Source of the DNA: Spirochaetae bacterium HGW-Spirochaetae-9
GTDB lineage: Bacteria > Spirochaetota > Spirochaetia > Treponematales > Rectinemataceae
Direction: 5' to 3'
Assembly: GCA_002839205.1 (NCBI GenBank)
Contig: PGXP01000027.1
Location: forward strand, 1-11,250
DNA: 11,250 nt
Shown piece by piece: positions 1 through 9,985 of this stretch (positions within the stretch are counted from its first letter, which is position 1; each line of letters begins with the position of its first letter). Under the pieces are notes generated by a model, which was not told the origin of the DNA, did no database searches, and saw nothing but the letters and a program-made list of their open reading frames with translations. Both the position numbers and the translations under genes were made by a program.

Positions 1-859
1 ACAAGCCGAAGAAAGTCCTATTCGATTTCTGCTCAACAAAGATGGAAACGCGCTTCAAGGCTTCGATCAAATCGCTTTTTTTCACCAAAAAGGAGAACTG
101 CTGGCTCTGGGGAATCACCTTCTGGTAGTTGGGGAATTGCCCCTCTATGAGAACGCTCGAAATCTGATAACTGTTGAAACGGAAGAAAATGCTCTTGTCC
201 GTAATGGCCACGGAGATCATGCCCTCATCCGACAGGCGCTTGTTGATGATGCCGAGCACCTTCGTGGGGATGATGACAGGTCGGAAATCGGCGATACTGC
301 CCTCAAAATCGTGCTTGACGTAGGCCAGGCGGCGTCCATCGGTAGACACCATGACGAGGGAACCTTCCGGTGTTTTTTCCATGAAAACGCCATTCATAAA
401 ATAGCGGGTTTCGTCGGTCGACACGGAAAAAATTGTCTGGGTTATCATGCGCTTGAATTCCCTGGCAGGAATGTCAAAGAAGAGTTCAGGCTCAACCCTG
501 GGCAGTTCGGGAAATTTTTCGCCCGAGAGCGTCTTCAGCTGAAATCGCACCTTTCTGGCCAGTGGCTTCAGGACGACTCTTCCCTCGTCCTGTTCGACGG
601 AAATATCGCTGTCCGGGAGGGAGGAGAGAATGCCGGTCAGCTTGTCGCAGAAAACGGTGAGGGAACCGGGAACCACATCGCCCACGGGGATGGAAGTCTC
701 AAAACTCACTTTTACGTCGGTAGCCCGTATGAGAAGCCTGGAATCCGAAGCCTCAAGATAAACGTTCGACATGATCGACAAGGCGTTTTTCGAGGCAATC
801 ACTTCCTGCGCAAAGGCTATTTCACGAAAAAGGCTCGTTTTGTCACAGGTAAATTTCAT
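1..859 (-). CDS. dnaN: DNA polymerase III beta subunit (sliding clamp), 5' part
   Basis: Encodes the ring-shaped sliding clamp that tethers DNA polymerase III to DNA and serves as a docking platform for replication and repair proteins. 286 codons are visible, beginning MKFTCDKTSLFREIAFAQ; the family is usually about 365-380 residues, so roughly the last fifth (most of domain III) lies beyond the left edge. Family-like segments are the N-terminal MKFTCDK strand, LEASDSRLLIRATD, and GVFMEKTPEGSLVMVSTDGRRLAY, typical of clamp domain II. The ATG at 859 is chosen because AGGGGG (865-870) sits 5 bases upstream. It lies downstream of dnaA on the same strand, the classic dnaA-dnaN order, but the 302-base gap holds its own promoter and DnaA boxes, so it need not depend on dnaA transcription. 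Nothing abnormal is seen in the visible part. Confidence 0.95.
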   Translation of the reverse strand, partial: MKFTCDKTSLFREIAFAQEVIASKNALSIMSNVYLEASDSRLLIRATDVKVSFETSIPVGDVVPGSLTVFCDKLTGILSSLPDSDISVEQDEGRVVLKPLARKVRFQLKTLSGEKFPELPRVEPELFFDIPAREFKRMITQTIFSVSTDETRYFMNGVFMEKTPEGSLVMVSTDGRRLAYVKHDFEGSIADFRPVIIPTKVLGIINKRLSDEGMISVAITDKSIFFRFNSYQISSVLIEGQFPNYQKVIPQSQQFSFLVKKSDLIEALKRVSIFVEQKSNRTFFGL

Positions 860-892
860 TCGTTCCCCCTGGGATGAATATAATCAATGCAT

Positions 893-921
893 ATTCTACC
901 AGAATTATCGTCATTTTGAAA
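893..921 (-). promoter_or_regulatory. Candidate sigma-70 promoter for dnaN
   Basis: On the minus strand a -10 element TAGAAT (893-898) is preceded by TGG, giving an extended -10. A weak -35 TTTCAA (916-921) lies 17 bases further upstream. A transcript would start near 886, about 27 bases before the dnaN ATG. The -10 matches 5 of 6 consensus bases and the -35 only 3 of 6, so the extended -10 carries most of the weight. Not shown experimentally. Confidence 0.5.
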
Positions 922-954
922 CAGAGTTCGCATAATTTTTCTCATTCCGCCTCT

Positions 955-1022
955 CTATTAGTTCTCTTTATAATTATATAAAACAGTAATAATAGTAATA
1001 AGAACAGGTAATATGTGGATAA
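955..1022. other. Putative oriC unwinding element with DnaA-trios and DnaA box
   Basis: Within the dnaN-dnaA gap, bases 955-1013 are very AT-rich. They contain five back-to-back triplets TAA TAA TAG TAA TAA (987-1001), then a 12-base spacer, then TGTGGATAA (1014-1022), the exact reverse complement of the consensus DnaA box TTATCCACA. In Bacillus-type origins the basal unwinding system is a DnaA box followed by repeats of 3'-(G/A)AT-5' on the opposite strand, where a DnaA filament loads and melts DNA. Spacing and polarity here match that arrangement when read on the minus strand. The spacer is not as GC-rich as in Bacillus. Opening at this site is inferred from sequence only. Confidence 0.72.
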
Positions 1023-1058
1023 CCGTATTAAATACATTTGATATATAAAATTAAGCCC

Positions 1059-1125
1059 TGTGCATAACATGTTGAAGAAATGTTCAATCCTTCCACAGTA
1101 TCCACAGGCAAGGGCTTTTTCCACA
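1059..1125. other. DnaA-box cluster downstream of dnaA
   Basis: Three further DnaA boxes follow the unwinding element. They are TGTGCATAA (1059-1067, reverse complement of TTATGCACA, a full match to TTATNCACA), GTATCCACA (1098-1106, 8 of 9) and TTTTCCACA (1117-1125, 8 of 9). A poorer CCTTCCACA lies at 1089-1097. The perfect boxes face one way and the 8-of-9 boxes the other. With the box at 1014-1022 this gives at least four sites in about 110 bp, all between the dnaA stop and dnaN. The rest of the 860-1161 gap holds the dnaN promoter and leader and no gene. Confidence 0.8.
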
Positions 1126-1161
1126 GAGGGAAGGCAGTTGTGCACCGCTTGTGAAGGCCTT

Positions 1162-2646
1162 CTATTTTGCCTCGCTTTCCCTCGCGTCACGCAAGAGTTT
1201 CTGTATCGATGCGTCGAAGGACGGATCGAATTTAACCATCTGTTCGATCTTCTGGCAGGAGTGCATCACCGTCGTATGATCTCTTCCGCCGAACTCCACG
1301 CCGATCTCCGTCGTCGAATACTCGGTCACTTCGCGAATGACAAACATCGCCACTTGGCGTGCCAACGCTATGTTCTTGCTTCTTTTCTTTCCCTTGAGGT
1401 CGGAGAGGGAAAGCTTGAAGAAGTCGGCCACCATCCTGATGATGGAATCGACCGTGATCGCGGAATGTCTGTTGGTATTGAACATCTCCTTGAGGAGGTT
1501 TTTGGCGATATCGACCGTCAGATCCTTGTGCACCAGTTCGGCGTAGGCGGTTATCTTGGTCAGGCAGCCTTCAAGGTCGCGCACATTCGACGATACGTTC
1601 TTGGCAATGAGGTCGATGACATCCTCGACGACGGTGACGTCCTTGCCCGACTGGATGAGCTTCTGCTTGAGTATGGCTACCCTCGTCTCGTACATGGGCG
1701 GCTGGACGTCGACGACGAGACCCTTGTCGAAACGGCTTTTGAGCCTGTCGGAAAAATCCTTCAGTTCCTTCACGTGGCGGTCCAGGGTGAAGACCATCTG
1801 CCGCTCCGAGTCGTAGAGGGCGTTGAAGGTATGAAAGAGCTCTTCCTGGACACCGGGCTTGTTCTGGAAGAAGTGGATGTCGTCGATGAGGAGGACGTCG
1901 GCGTTGCGGTACTTGTTCTTGAACTCGTGAGTGGAACGGTCGTGGATCATCTGGATGAATTCGTTGGTGAATTCCTCGGCCGTGATGCAGATCACCCTCT
2001 TCTCGGGCGCCGTCTGGAATACGTAGTTGCCGATCGCATGCATGAGGTGGGTCTTGCCAAGGCCGACACCGCCATAGATGAGAAGGGGGTTGTACACCCT
2101 CGCAGGGCTTTTGGCCACGGCCTCTGAAGCGTTGTAGGTGAAGCGGTTGTTGTCGCCCACGATGAAGTTTTCGAATTTGTAGCCCGGCCTGAGGGAAGGA
2201 TGAATTCTCGGGCCCCTGTCGATTGTCACACCAGGGGATTTTTGTCTCTGTGGCTGAGGCTGAGCCTGGTTCGTGTAGATGGTTGTGCGTGTCGCCGGCT
2301 CTTCGGCCTTCGATGGAATTTCCTTGGGAGAAGGGGCGGGAGAATCCGTACCTGCAGTCCCCGCGCTTGCCCCCGCCGTGCCAACCCCCGTCGCGCCGCG
2401 TTCGGCTGTAACGTCGAGTTTTATGTCGAGGGCCGTGAGTTCCCTCACGATGTTCTGCATGAATGCGTGATATTTTCTGTTGAACTGGTCGCGGAGAAAA
2501 GCGTTCGGTGCCTTCACCGAAAGCACTCCGTCGGCCAGGGCTTTATAGGAGAGGCGGAACCACATCAGGTACTCTTGATCGGGTATGTCTTTGCGAGCGA
2601 TTTCGAGCGCCTCGCCCCATATCGCCGATCCGTCGAAGTCTGCCAT
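1162..2646 (-). CDS. dnaA: Chromosomal replication initiator protein DnaA
   Basis: AAA+ ATPase that binds DnaA boxes, melts the origin and recruits the helicase; it also acts as a transcription factor. 494 residues. Domain I (about 1-75) is followed by a low-complexity Ala/Gly/Thr/Pro/Gln linker (about 80-150). Domain III starts near YKFENFIVGDNNRF, with Walker A GGVGLGKT (192-199) and Walker B VLLIDD (251-256). Domain IV carries the DnaA signature around GGRDHTTV (453-460), which contacts the box. The usual S-D-R-P-P segment after Walker B reads TLDRHVKEL here, a minor variation. The ATG at 2646 is preferred to a GTG at 2685: it has GAGG at suitable spacing and gives the normal MADFDGSAIW N-terminus, while the GTG lies inside a DnaA box. 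DnaA boxes in the leader suggest autoregulation. Divergent from gyrB, upstream of dnaN. Confidence 0.97.
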   Translation of the reverse strand: MADFDGSAIWGEALEIARKDIPDQEYLMWFRLSYKALADGVLSVKAPNAFLRDQFNRKYHAFMQNIVRELTALDIKLDVTAERGATGVGTAGASAGTAGTDSPAPSPKEIPSKAEEPATRTTIYTNQAQPQPQRQKSPGVTIDRGPRIHPSLRPGYKFENFIVGDNNRFTYNASEAVAKSPARVYNPLLIYGGVGLGKTHLMHAIGNYVFQTAPEKRVICITAEEFTNEFIQMIHDRSTHEFKNKYRNADVLLIDDIHFFQNKPGVQEELFHTFNALYDSERQMVFTLDRHVKELKDFSDRLKSRFDKGLVVDVQPPMYETRVAILKQKLIQSGKDVTVVEDVIDLIAKNVSSNVRDLEGCLTKITAYAELVHKDLTVDIAKNLLKEMFNTNRHSAITVDSIIRMVADFFKLSLSDLKGKKRSKNIALARQVAMFVIREVTEYSTTEIGVEFGGRDHTTVMHSCQKIEQMVKFDPSFDASIQKLLRDARESEAK

Positions 2647-2677
2647 TTTTTCCTCAAAATCAAGTTTTCGAAACAAA

Positions 2678-2697
2678 GTATCCACAAGTTTTCCACA
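2678..2697 (+). promoter_or_regulatory. Two DnaA boxes in the dnaA leader
   Basis: GTATCCACA (2678-2686) and TTTTCCACA (2689-2697), each 8 of 9 to TTATCCACA, sit in the same orientation two bases apart. They lie between the predicted dnaA promoter and its ATG, so DnaA bound here would be placed to repress its own transcription, as known for dnaA of several bacteria. They may also serve as the inner part of the upstream half of oriC. Confidence 0.75.
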
Positions 2698-2712
2698 AGT
2701 GACGTCTCTATG

Positions 2713-2740
2713 TTTATAATCAGCATTGTGTTTTTCGCAA
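2713..2740 (-). promoter_or_regulatory. Candidate sigma-70 promoter for dnaA
   Basis: On the minus strand, -35 TTGCGA (2735-2740) is separated by 16 bases from -10 TATAAA (2713-2718). The predicted start is near 2706, giving a leader of about 60 bases that includes both DnaA boxes at 2678-2697. The match is good for the -10 (5 of 6) and moderate for the -35. Prediction from sequence only. Confidence 0.55.
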
Positions 2741-2762
2741 GAGGGGAACCGGCCAAAAGACC

Positions 2763-2837
2763 AAAAAATTCGCTAAATCGTATAGCAAACAAGCCTGGAT
2801 ATTGATATAAATATCGCTATATAAAAAAATTAGCGAA
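2763..2837. repeat. AT-rich block with nested inverted repeats in the dnaA-gyrB gap
   Basis: This stretch of the 462-base dnaA-gyrB gap is strongly AT-rich. Perfect 8-base arms TTCGCTAA (2769-2776) and TTAGCGAA (2830-2837) enclose TCGCTA (2814-2819), which also pairs with TAGCGA (2831-2836), and GATATT (2798-2803) with AATATC (2810-2815). GCTA-type cores thus recur four times on both strands. It lies between the dnaA promoter and the perfect DnaA box pair. It could be a second duplex-unwinding element, or operator sites for a regulator of dnaA or gyrB; sequence alone does not decide. Bases 2838-2928 and 2949-2994 show nothing further that I can name. Confidence 0.5.
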
Positions 2838-2928
2838 GCAAAAAATTGGGATGCTGTTGCTGCAGCGCCAGCGGTTTCCCTTGTGCGGGGCAAGAAAACA
2901 CCCAGGATACTCGCAGTTTACTACCAAG

Positions 2929-2948
2929 TTATCCACAGCTTATGCACA
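2929..2948 (+). promoter_or_regulatory. Tandem perfect DnaA boxes upstream of gyrB
   Basis: TTATCCACA (2929-2937) and TTATGCACA (2940-2948) both match the TTATNCACA consensus fully, in the same orientation with two bases between. They lie 46 bases upstream of the predicted gyrB -35. Together with 2678-2697 they form the upstream half of a bipartite origin, and could also link gyrB transcription to DnaA. Confidence 0.85.
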
Positions 2949-2994
2949 ACACTTCATTCCAAGGTTTTCCCAGCCTTTTAAGGGCTCCAAACGC

Positions 2995-3023
2995 TTTACT
3001 ATTCTTTGCCGGGCCGATATAAT
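2995..3023 (+). promoter_or_regulatory. Sigma-70 promoter for the gyrB-gyrA operon
   Basis: -35 TTTACT (2995-3000), a 17-base spacer, and a perfect -10 TATAAT (3018-3023). The predicted start is near 3030, leaving a leader of about 79 bases before gyrB. This is the best sigma-70-type promoter in the window. Promoters of gyrase operons are often supercoiling-sensitive, but no feature here proves that. Confidence 0.7.
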
Positions 3024-3081
3024 AAGGGCGTCAAAGGTCAGGATTTTTCCCAAGTCATTAGGCGAGATCCTCCCTCTATGA

Positions 3082-5022
<1,941 letters not shown>

Positions 5023-5033
5023 GAAAGCGAAAA

Positions 5034-7520
<2,487 letters not shown>

Positions 7521-7532
7521 TTGTTAGGCATC

Positions 7533-7568
7533 AAAAAAGGGCTCCCGATCATCGGGAGCCCTTTTTTT
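7533..7568. terminator. Bidirectional rho-independent terminator after gyrA
   Basis: GGGCTCCCGAT (7539-7549) pairs with ATCGGGAGCCC (7551-7561) around a minimal loop, flanked by six A on the left and seven T on the right. It has the form of an intrinsic terminator on both strands, so it can end gyrBA transcription from the left and that of the polyprenyl synthase gene (stop at 7610) from the right. Its last T is also the first base of the parS site. Confidence 0.92.
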
Positions 7569-7583
7569 GTTTCACGTGAAACA
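7568..7583. promoter_or_regulatory. parS centromere-like site (ParB binding)
   Basis: TGTTTCACGTGAAACA is a perfect 16-bp palindrome and an exact match to the chromosomal parS consensus TGTTNCACGTGAAACA; flanking bases extend the symmetry to 18 bp (7567-7584). ParB-CTP clamps load at parS, spread, and recruit SMC/condensin, and ParA moves the complex to segregate origins. parS sites cluster near oriC, and this one is about 4.6-6.5 kb from the DnaA-box clusters. It sits in a convergent intergenic gap beside a two-way terminator. No parA or parB gene is in the window. Confidence 0.93.
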
Positions 7584-7609
7584 AGTCCTGGTTGAAAGCG
7601 GGCGTCAGG

Positions 7610-8674
7610 TCAGAATTTTCTGTCGAGTGAGTAGCGGATAAATTCTTCGAGGATTGCCATCATTCCATCATTGAGGCCGAAAACCTCGGCGCGCAGCCTC
7701 GCGAGGCTTGCTTTGGATTTTTCCGCATAGGTGCTGGATAAAGCGCGGAGTTCTTTGTCGACGCCATGTGCGGTGACGAGACAGCGTATATAATCGATGT
7801 CTTTGCGTTCAAGGGCAGGATTTGCAAAGATGGCATCGAAACGCAATTTTTCATGGTCATTCAGTCTTTGCGTAAGGAGAATCATGAAGGGGGTCTTTTT
7901 TCCTTCCCGTATGTCTGAACCGACAGGTTTTCCCAACGCTTCGACATCGCCAAAAAGCCCAAGATAGTCATCCTGGAGCTGGAAGAGGAGGCCCAGGTTG
8001 AGGCCAAGTTCTTCGAGGGCGGGGATTGCGTCGCTTCTTCCGGCTATTGCGGCACCGGCGCAGAGAGGAAGGCACATCGTGTAACGGGCAGTCTTGTAGG
8101 CATACACTTCAAGCACTTCGGACAGGGATGGAAAGGCTTTGTGAGTTCCCAGGCGAACATCCTTGATCTGGGCGAGGCAAACATCGACAAGTTCGCGGGC
8201 GAAGCGCTCTCCAAGCCGATAAGAAATCAAACTTATTAATTTCCATGCAATGAAATAGTATATATCTCCAATGCAGATTCCGATCGCTTCGCCGAGGGCT
8301 GCAGTGTCTTCGTTTTCGGTCTGCGCTTCCTTCTGCTCAAAAATCTTGTGCATGGTGGGATTGCCGCGCCGAATCTCGTCCTTGTCCATGATGTCGTCGT
8401 GTACAAGAAGGCCGGCCTGGAAGAATTCTAGGGCTGAAGCAAGCCTGATTGCATCATGATTGAGGTTGTGTCCTGCTGAGAAGAGCTCGGCGCCCATGCA
8501 AGCCAGGGTTCCCCTCAGCATCTTGCCCGAGAGCACATAGGACTTCATGAGGGAGAAAACTTCGGCTGAATAGCCTGAAAAGCTTGCTCCCAGGGCTGTG
8601 TTGGAATCCAGTTCGGCCGCAATCTCGGCAGATATTTCTTTACGAATCAATGTGGAGTAGTCTGAAAGTGTCAT
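7610..8674 (-). CDS. Polyprenyl diphosphate synthase (geranylgeranyl-type)
   Basis: Trans-prenyltransferase that condenses isopentenyl diphosphate with allylic diphosphates to make C15-C20 or longer prenyl chains. 354 residues, normal for the family. Visible motifs: GKMLRG (50-55, the GKxxR substrate loop), first Asp-rich motif HDDIMD (Asp93, Asp94, Asp97) followed by RRG (102-104), KT (194-195), and second Asp-rich motif QDDYLGLFGD (Asp235, Asp236) followed by KPVGSDIREGKKT. The DDYLGLFGD form resembles type I geranylgeranyl diphosphate synthases; no bulky aromatic sits just before the first motif, arguing against a strict farnesyl product. Exact chain length cannot be read. The ATG has AGAGGA at good spacing. 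A weak possible promoter is CTGTCA (8726-8731) with TATATA (8702-8707). It stands alone between two terminators, convergent with gyrA. Confidence 0.9.
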   Translation of the reverse strand: MTLSDYSTLIRKEISAEIAAELDSNTALGASFSGYSAEVFSLMKSYVLSGKMLRGTLACMGAELFSAGHNLNHDAIRLASALEFFQAGLLVHDDIMDKDEIRRGNPTMHKIFEQKEAQTENEDTAALGEAIGICIGDIYYFIAWKLISLISYRLGERFARELVDVCLAQIKDVRLGTHKAFPSLSEVLEVYAYKTARYTMCLPLCAGAAIAGRSDAIPALEELGLNLGLLFQLQDDYLGLFGDVEALGKPVGSDIREGKKTPFMILLTQRLNDHEKLRFDAIFANPALERKDIDYIRCLVTAHGVDKELRALSSTYAEKSKASLARLRAEVFGLNDGMMAILEEFIRYSLDRKF

Positions 8675-8762
8675 GTATCCTCTTTTTCCCTTGCTGTATA
8701 CTATATATCATCACTTTCGCGAAGATGACAGGGAGGAGGGCGAAATCCTGGCGCGGTGACAT

Positions 8763-8796
8763 AAAAAAACCGTCCGGATCGAGTCCGGACGGTTTT
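8763..8796 (-). terminator. Rho-independent terminator after the sigma factor gene
   Basis: On the minus strand AACCGTCCGGA (8784-8794 region) pairs with TCCGGACGGTT (8768-8778) around a 5-base loop, followed by a run of seven T (complement of A 8763-8769). It lies 44 bases past the sigma gene stop and separates that gene from the polyprenyl synthase gene downstream. Confidence 0.92.
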
Positions 8797-8839
8797 GAAA
8801 GCCAACTGAAGAGTGGGCTTCAGAAATGCTACAGGGTTA

Positions 8840-9709
8840 TCAGGCTACGTAGGCCTCCAGCCTGTCCATCACTTCGGGTACGGAAATCTTCTTGAGGGCG
8901 GCTTTTTCTATCTGCCTGATCCTCTCCTTGGTGAGGTGCATTCTGTCGCCGATTTCCTTGAGGCTCATTGGGCGCCTTCCATTGATGCCGAAGCGGTATT
9001 CGATAACTTGGCGTTCCTTGATGCTCAAGGTTTCCAGCACACTGTTGAGGTCTTCCTTGAGGTTAAGCTCGTAGGCGTAATTCTCGGGGGTCTGATAGAG
9101 GGTGTTTTCGACAAAATCGCCGACGACGCTGGCGTTTCTCTCGTCGTAGACAGGGCTGTCAAGCGAAACGAGGTCTCTGGACACGGCGACGATATCGGCG
9201 ACATGGCTGGGATCCATGTTGAGATAGGCGGCTACTTCGCGAATTTCTGCATCCTCGGAAATGCCTTCGAAGCTCTTCCGGGCTTTTTCGATTTGAACGA
9301 GCTCGTTGGCACGGTTCAGCGGGAGGCGAATCATGCGGCTCTTCTCGCACACTGCCTTGAGGATGGCTTGGCGTATCCACCAGACTGCATAGGATATGAA
9401 GTGGTAACCCTTCGTCACGTCGTAGCGTTCAATGGCATTCATCAGGCCTATATTGCCTTCGGAGATGAGGTCCGAGAGGGGAAGGCCTTGATTCTGATAT
9501 TTTTTTGCCACATTGACGACAAATCGAAGGTTTGACTTGACCAGCATATCCTTGGCGAACTTTTCGCCCTTGGCGGCGCGTTCGGCGTAATCGTTTTCCT
9601 TTTCGCGGGAGAGGAGAGGGATCTTATTGATTTCTTTCAGATATATAGAGAGGACGTTTTCATCAGAGCCGTCATAATTTACTACTGTCGATACCGTTTT
9701 TTTATTCAT
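8840..9709 (-). CDS. Group-2 sigma-70 family factor, RpoS-like size
   Basis: RNA polymerase sigma factor directing core enzyme to a promoter set. 289 residues: region 1.1 and the long non-conserved region of primary sigmas are absent. Region 1.2 is at about 17-50; region 2 at about 52-125 with DLISEGNIGLMNAIERYD (core binding) and GYHFISYAVWWIRQAI (-10 melting and recognition; aromatic Phe104, Tyr107, Trp110, Trp111; Gln114). Region 3 is about 130-205 and region 4 about 220-278 with the helix-turn-helix LKEIGDRMHLTKERIRQIE. The position of E. coli RpoD Thr440 is Leu117, a -10 contact change. It is probably an alternative (group 2) sigma, functionally like Borrelia RpoS, though a primary-sigma role cannot be excluded. 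ATG 9709 is chosen because AAGGAG (9716-9721) lies 6 bases upstream; GTG 9724 lies at the predicted transcript start. The gene is flanked by a sigma-54-type promoter and its own terminator. Confidence 0.92.
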   Translation of the reverse strand: MNKKTVSTVVNYDGSDENVLSIYLKEINKIPLLSREKENDYAERAAKGEKFAKDMLVKSNLRFVVNVAKKYQNQGLPLSDLISEGNIGLMNAIERYDVTKGYHFISYAVWWIRQAILKAVCEKSRMIRLPLNRANELVQIEKARKSFEGISEDAEIREVAAYLNMDPSHVADIVAVSRDLVSLDSPVYDERNASVVGDFVENTLYQTPENYAYELNLKEDLNSVLETLSIKERQVIEYRFGINGRRPMSLKEIGDRMHLTKERIRQIEKAALKKISVPEVMDRLEAYVA

Positions 9710-9736
9710 CTGTTTCTCCTTCACACCTAATACCTC

Positions 9737-9752
9737 GCAAGTTTCGTGCCAA
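9737..9752 (-). promoter_or_regulatory. Sigma-54 (-24/-12) promoter of the sigma factor gene
   Basis: Read on the minus strand, TTGGCACGAAACTTGC (9752 to 9737) matches the sigma-54 consensus YTGGCACGRNNNTTGC at every fixed base, with the invariant GG and GC correctly spaced; only the loosely conserved last W is G. The predicted start is near 9725, giving a leader of about 16 bases that holds just the AAGGAG ribosome site. Such promoters need RpoN and an ATP-driven enhancer-binding protein. Neither gene is in the window. Confidence 0.85.
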
Positions 9753-9817
9753 AGGGTAGAACAGAAGAGAAATGATCACGAAAATATATATTTCTATATA
9801 TGGTATATATTTATATG

Positions 9818-9834
9818 CACTATAATTTATAGTG
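9818..9834. promoter_or_regulatory. 17-bp perfect palindrome, possible activator site
   Basis: CACTATAA-T-TTATAGTG is an exact 8+1+8 inverted repeat, centred about 100 bp upstream of the predicted sigma-54 start site. That is a usual distance for enhancer-binding-protein sites. Between it and the promoter lies a very AT-rich tract with two TATATATTT copies (9785-9793, 9804-9812), which may favour bending. The other option is an operator for an unrelated regulator. Bases 9835-9985 hold no recognisable gene. Confidence 0.5.
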
Positions 9835-9985
9835 GGCGGTATGGATTTAGGATTGTCGAAGGGAAAATTGGCCACTATTTCACGCTTATGTGTCGAAAAG
9901 AAACAGCACGGGTGAGGGCTTCAATAATTGTGTGGATTTGATACAGATCGAGCGAAAGCTCGGAAAATTGTGCCGGGAAGGGTCC

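Noticed and set aside
942..1190. Minus-strand 82-residue frame with a hydrophobic C-terminal half, across the dnaA-dnaN gap
   Set aside because: It overlaps the dnaA end, the DnaA boxes and the AT-rich unwinding tract; the Leu/Ile run is simply AT-rich DNA translated. No ribosome site is convincing.
1060..2127. Plus-strand 355-codon frame antisense to dnaA
   Set aside because: Shadow of dnaA in a GC-biased gene; no family motif and no ribosome site. The same applies to 137-877 opposite dnaN.
8715..8722. TTCGCGAA palindrome upstream of the polyprenyl synthase as an operator
   Set aside because: Only 8 bases and without a second copy nearby; too short to support a call.
9709..9724. GTG start at 9724 for the sigma factor
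   Set aside because: It sits at the predicted transcript start and upstream of the AAGGAG ribosome site that serves ATG 9709.
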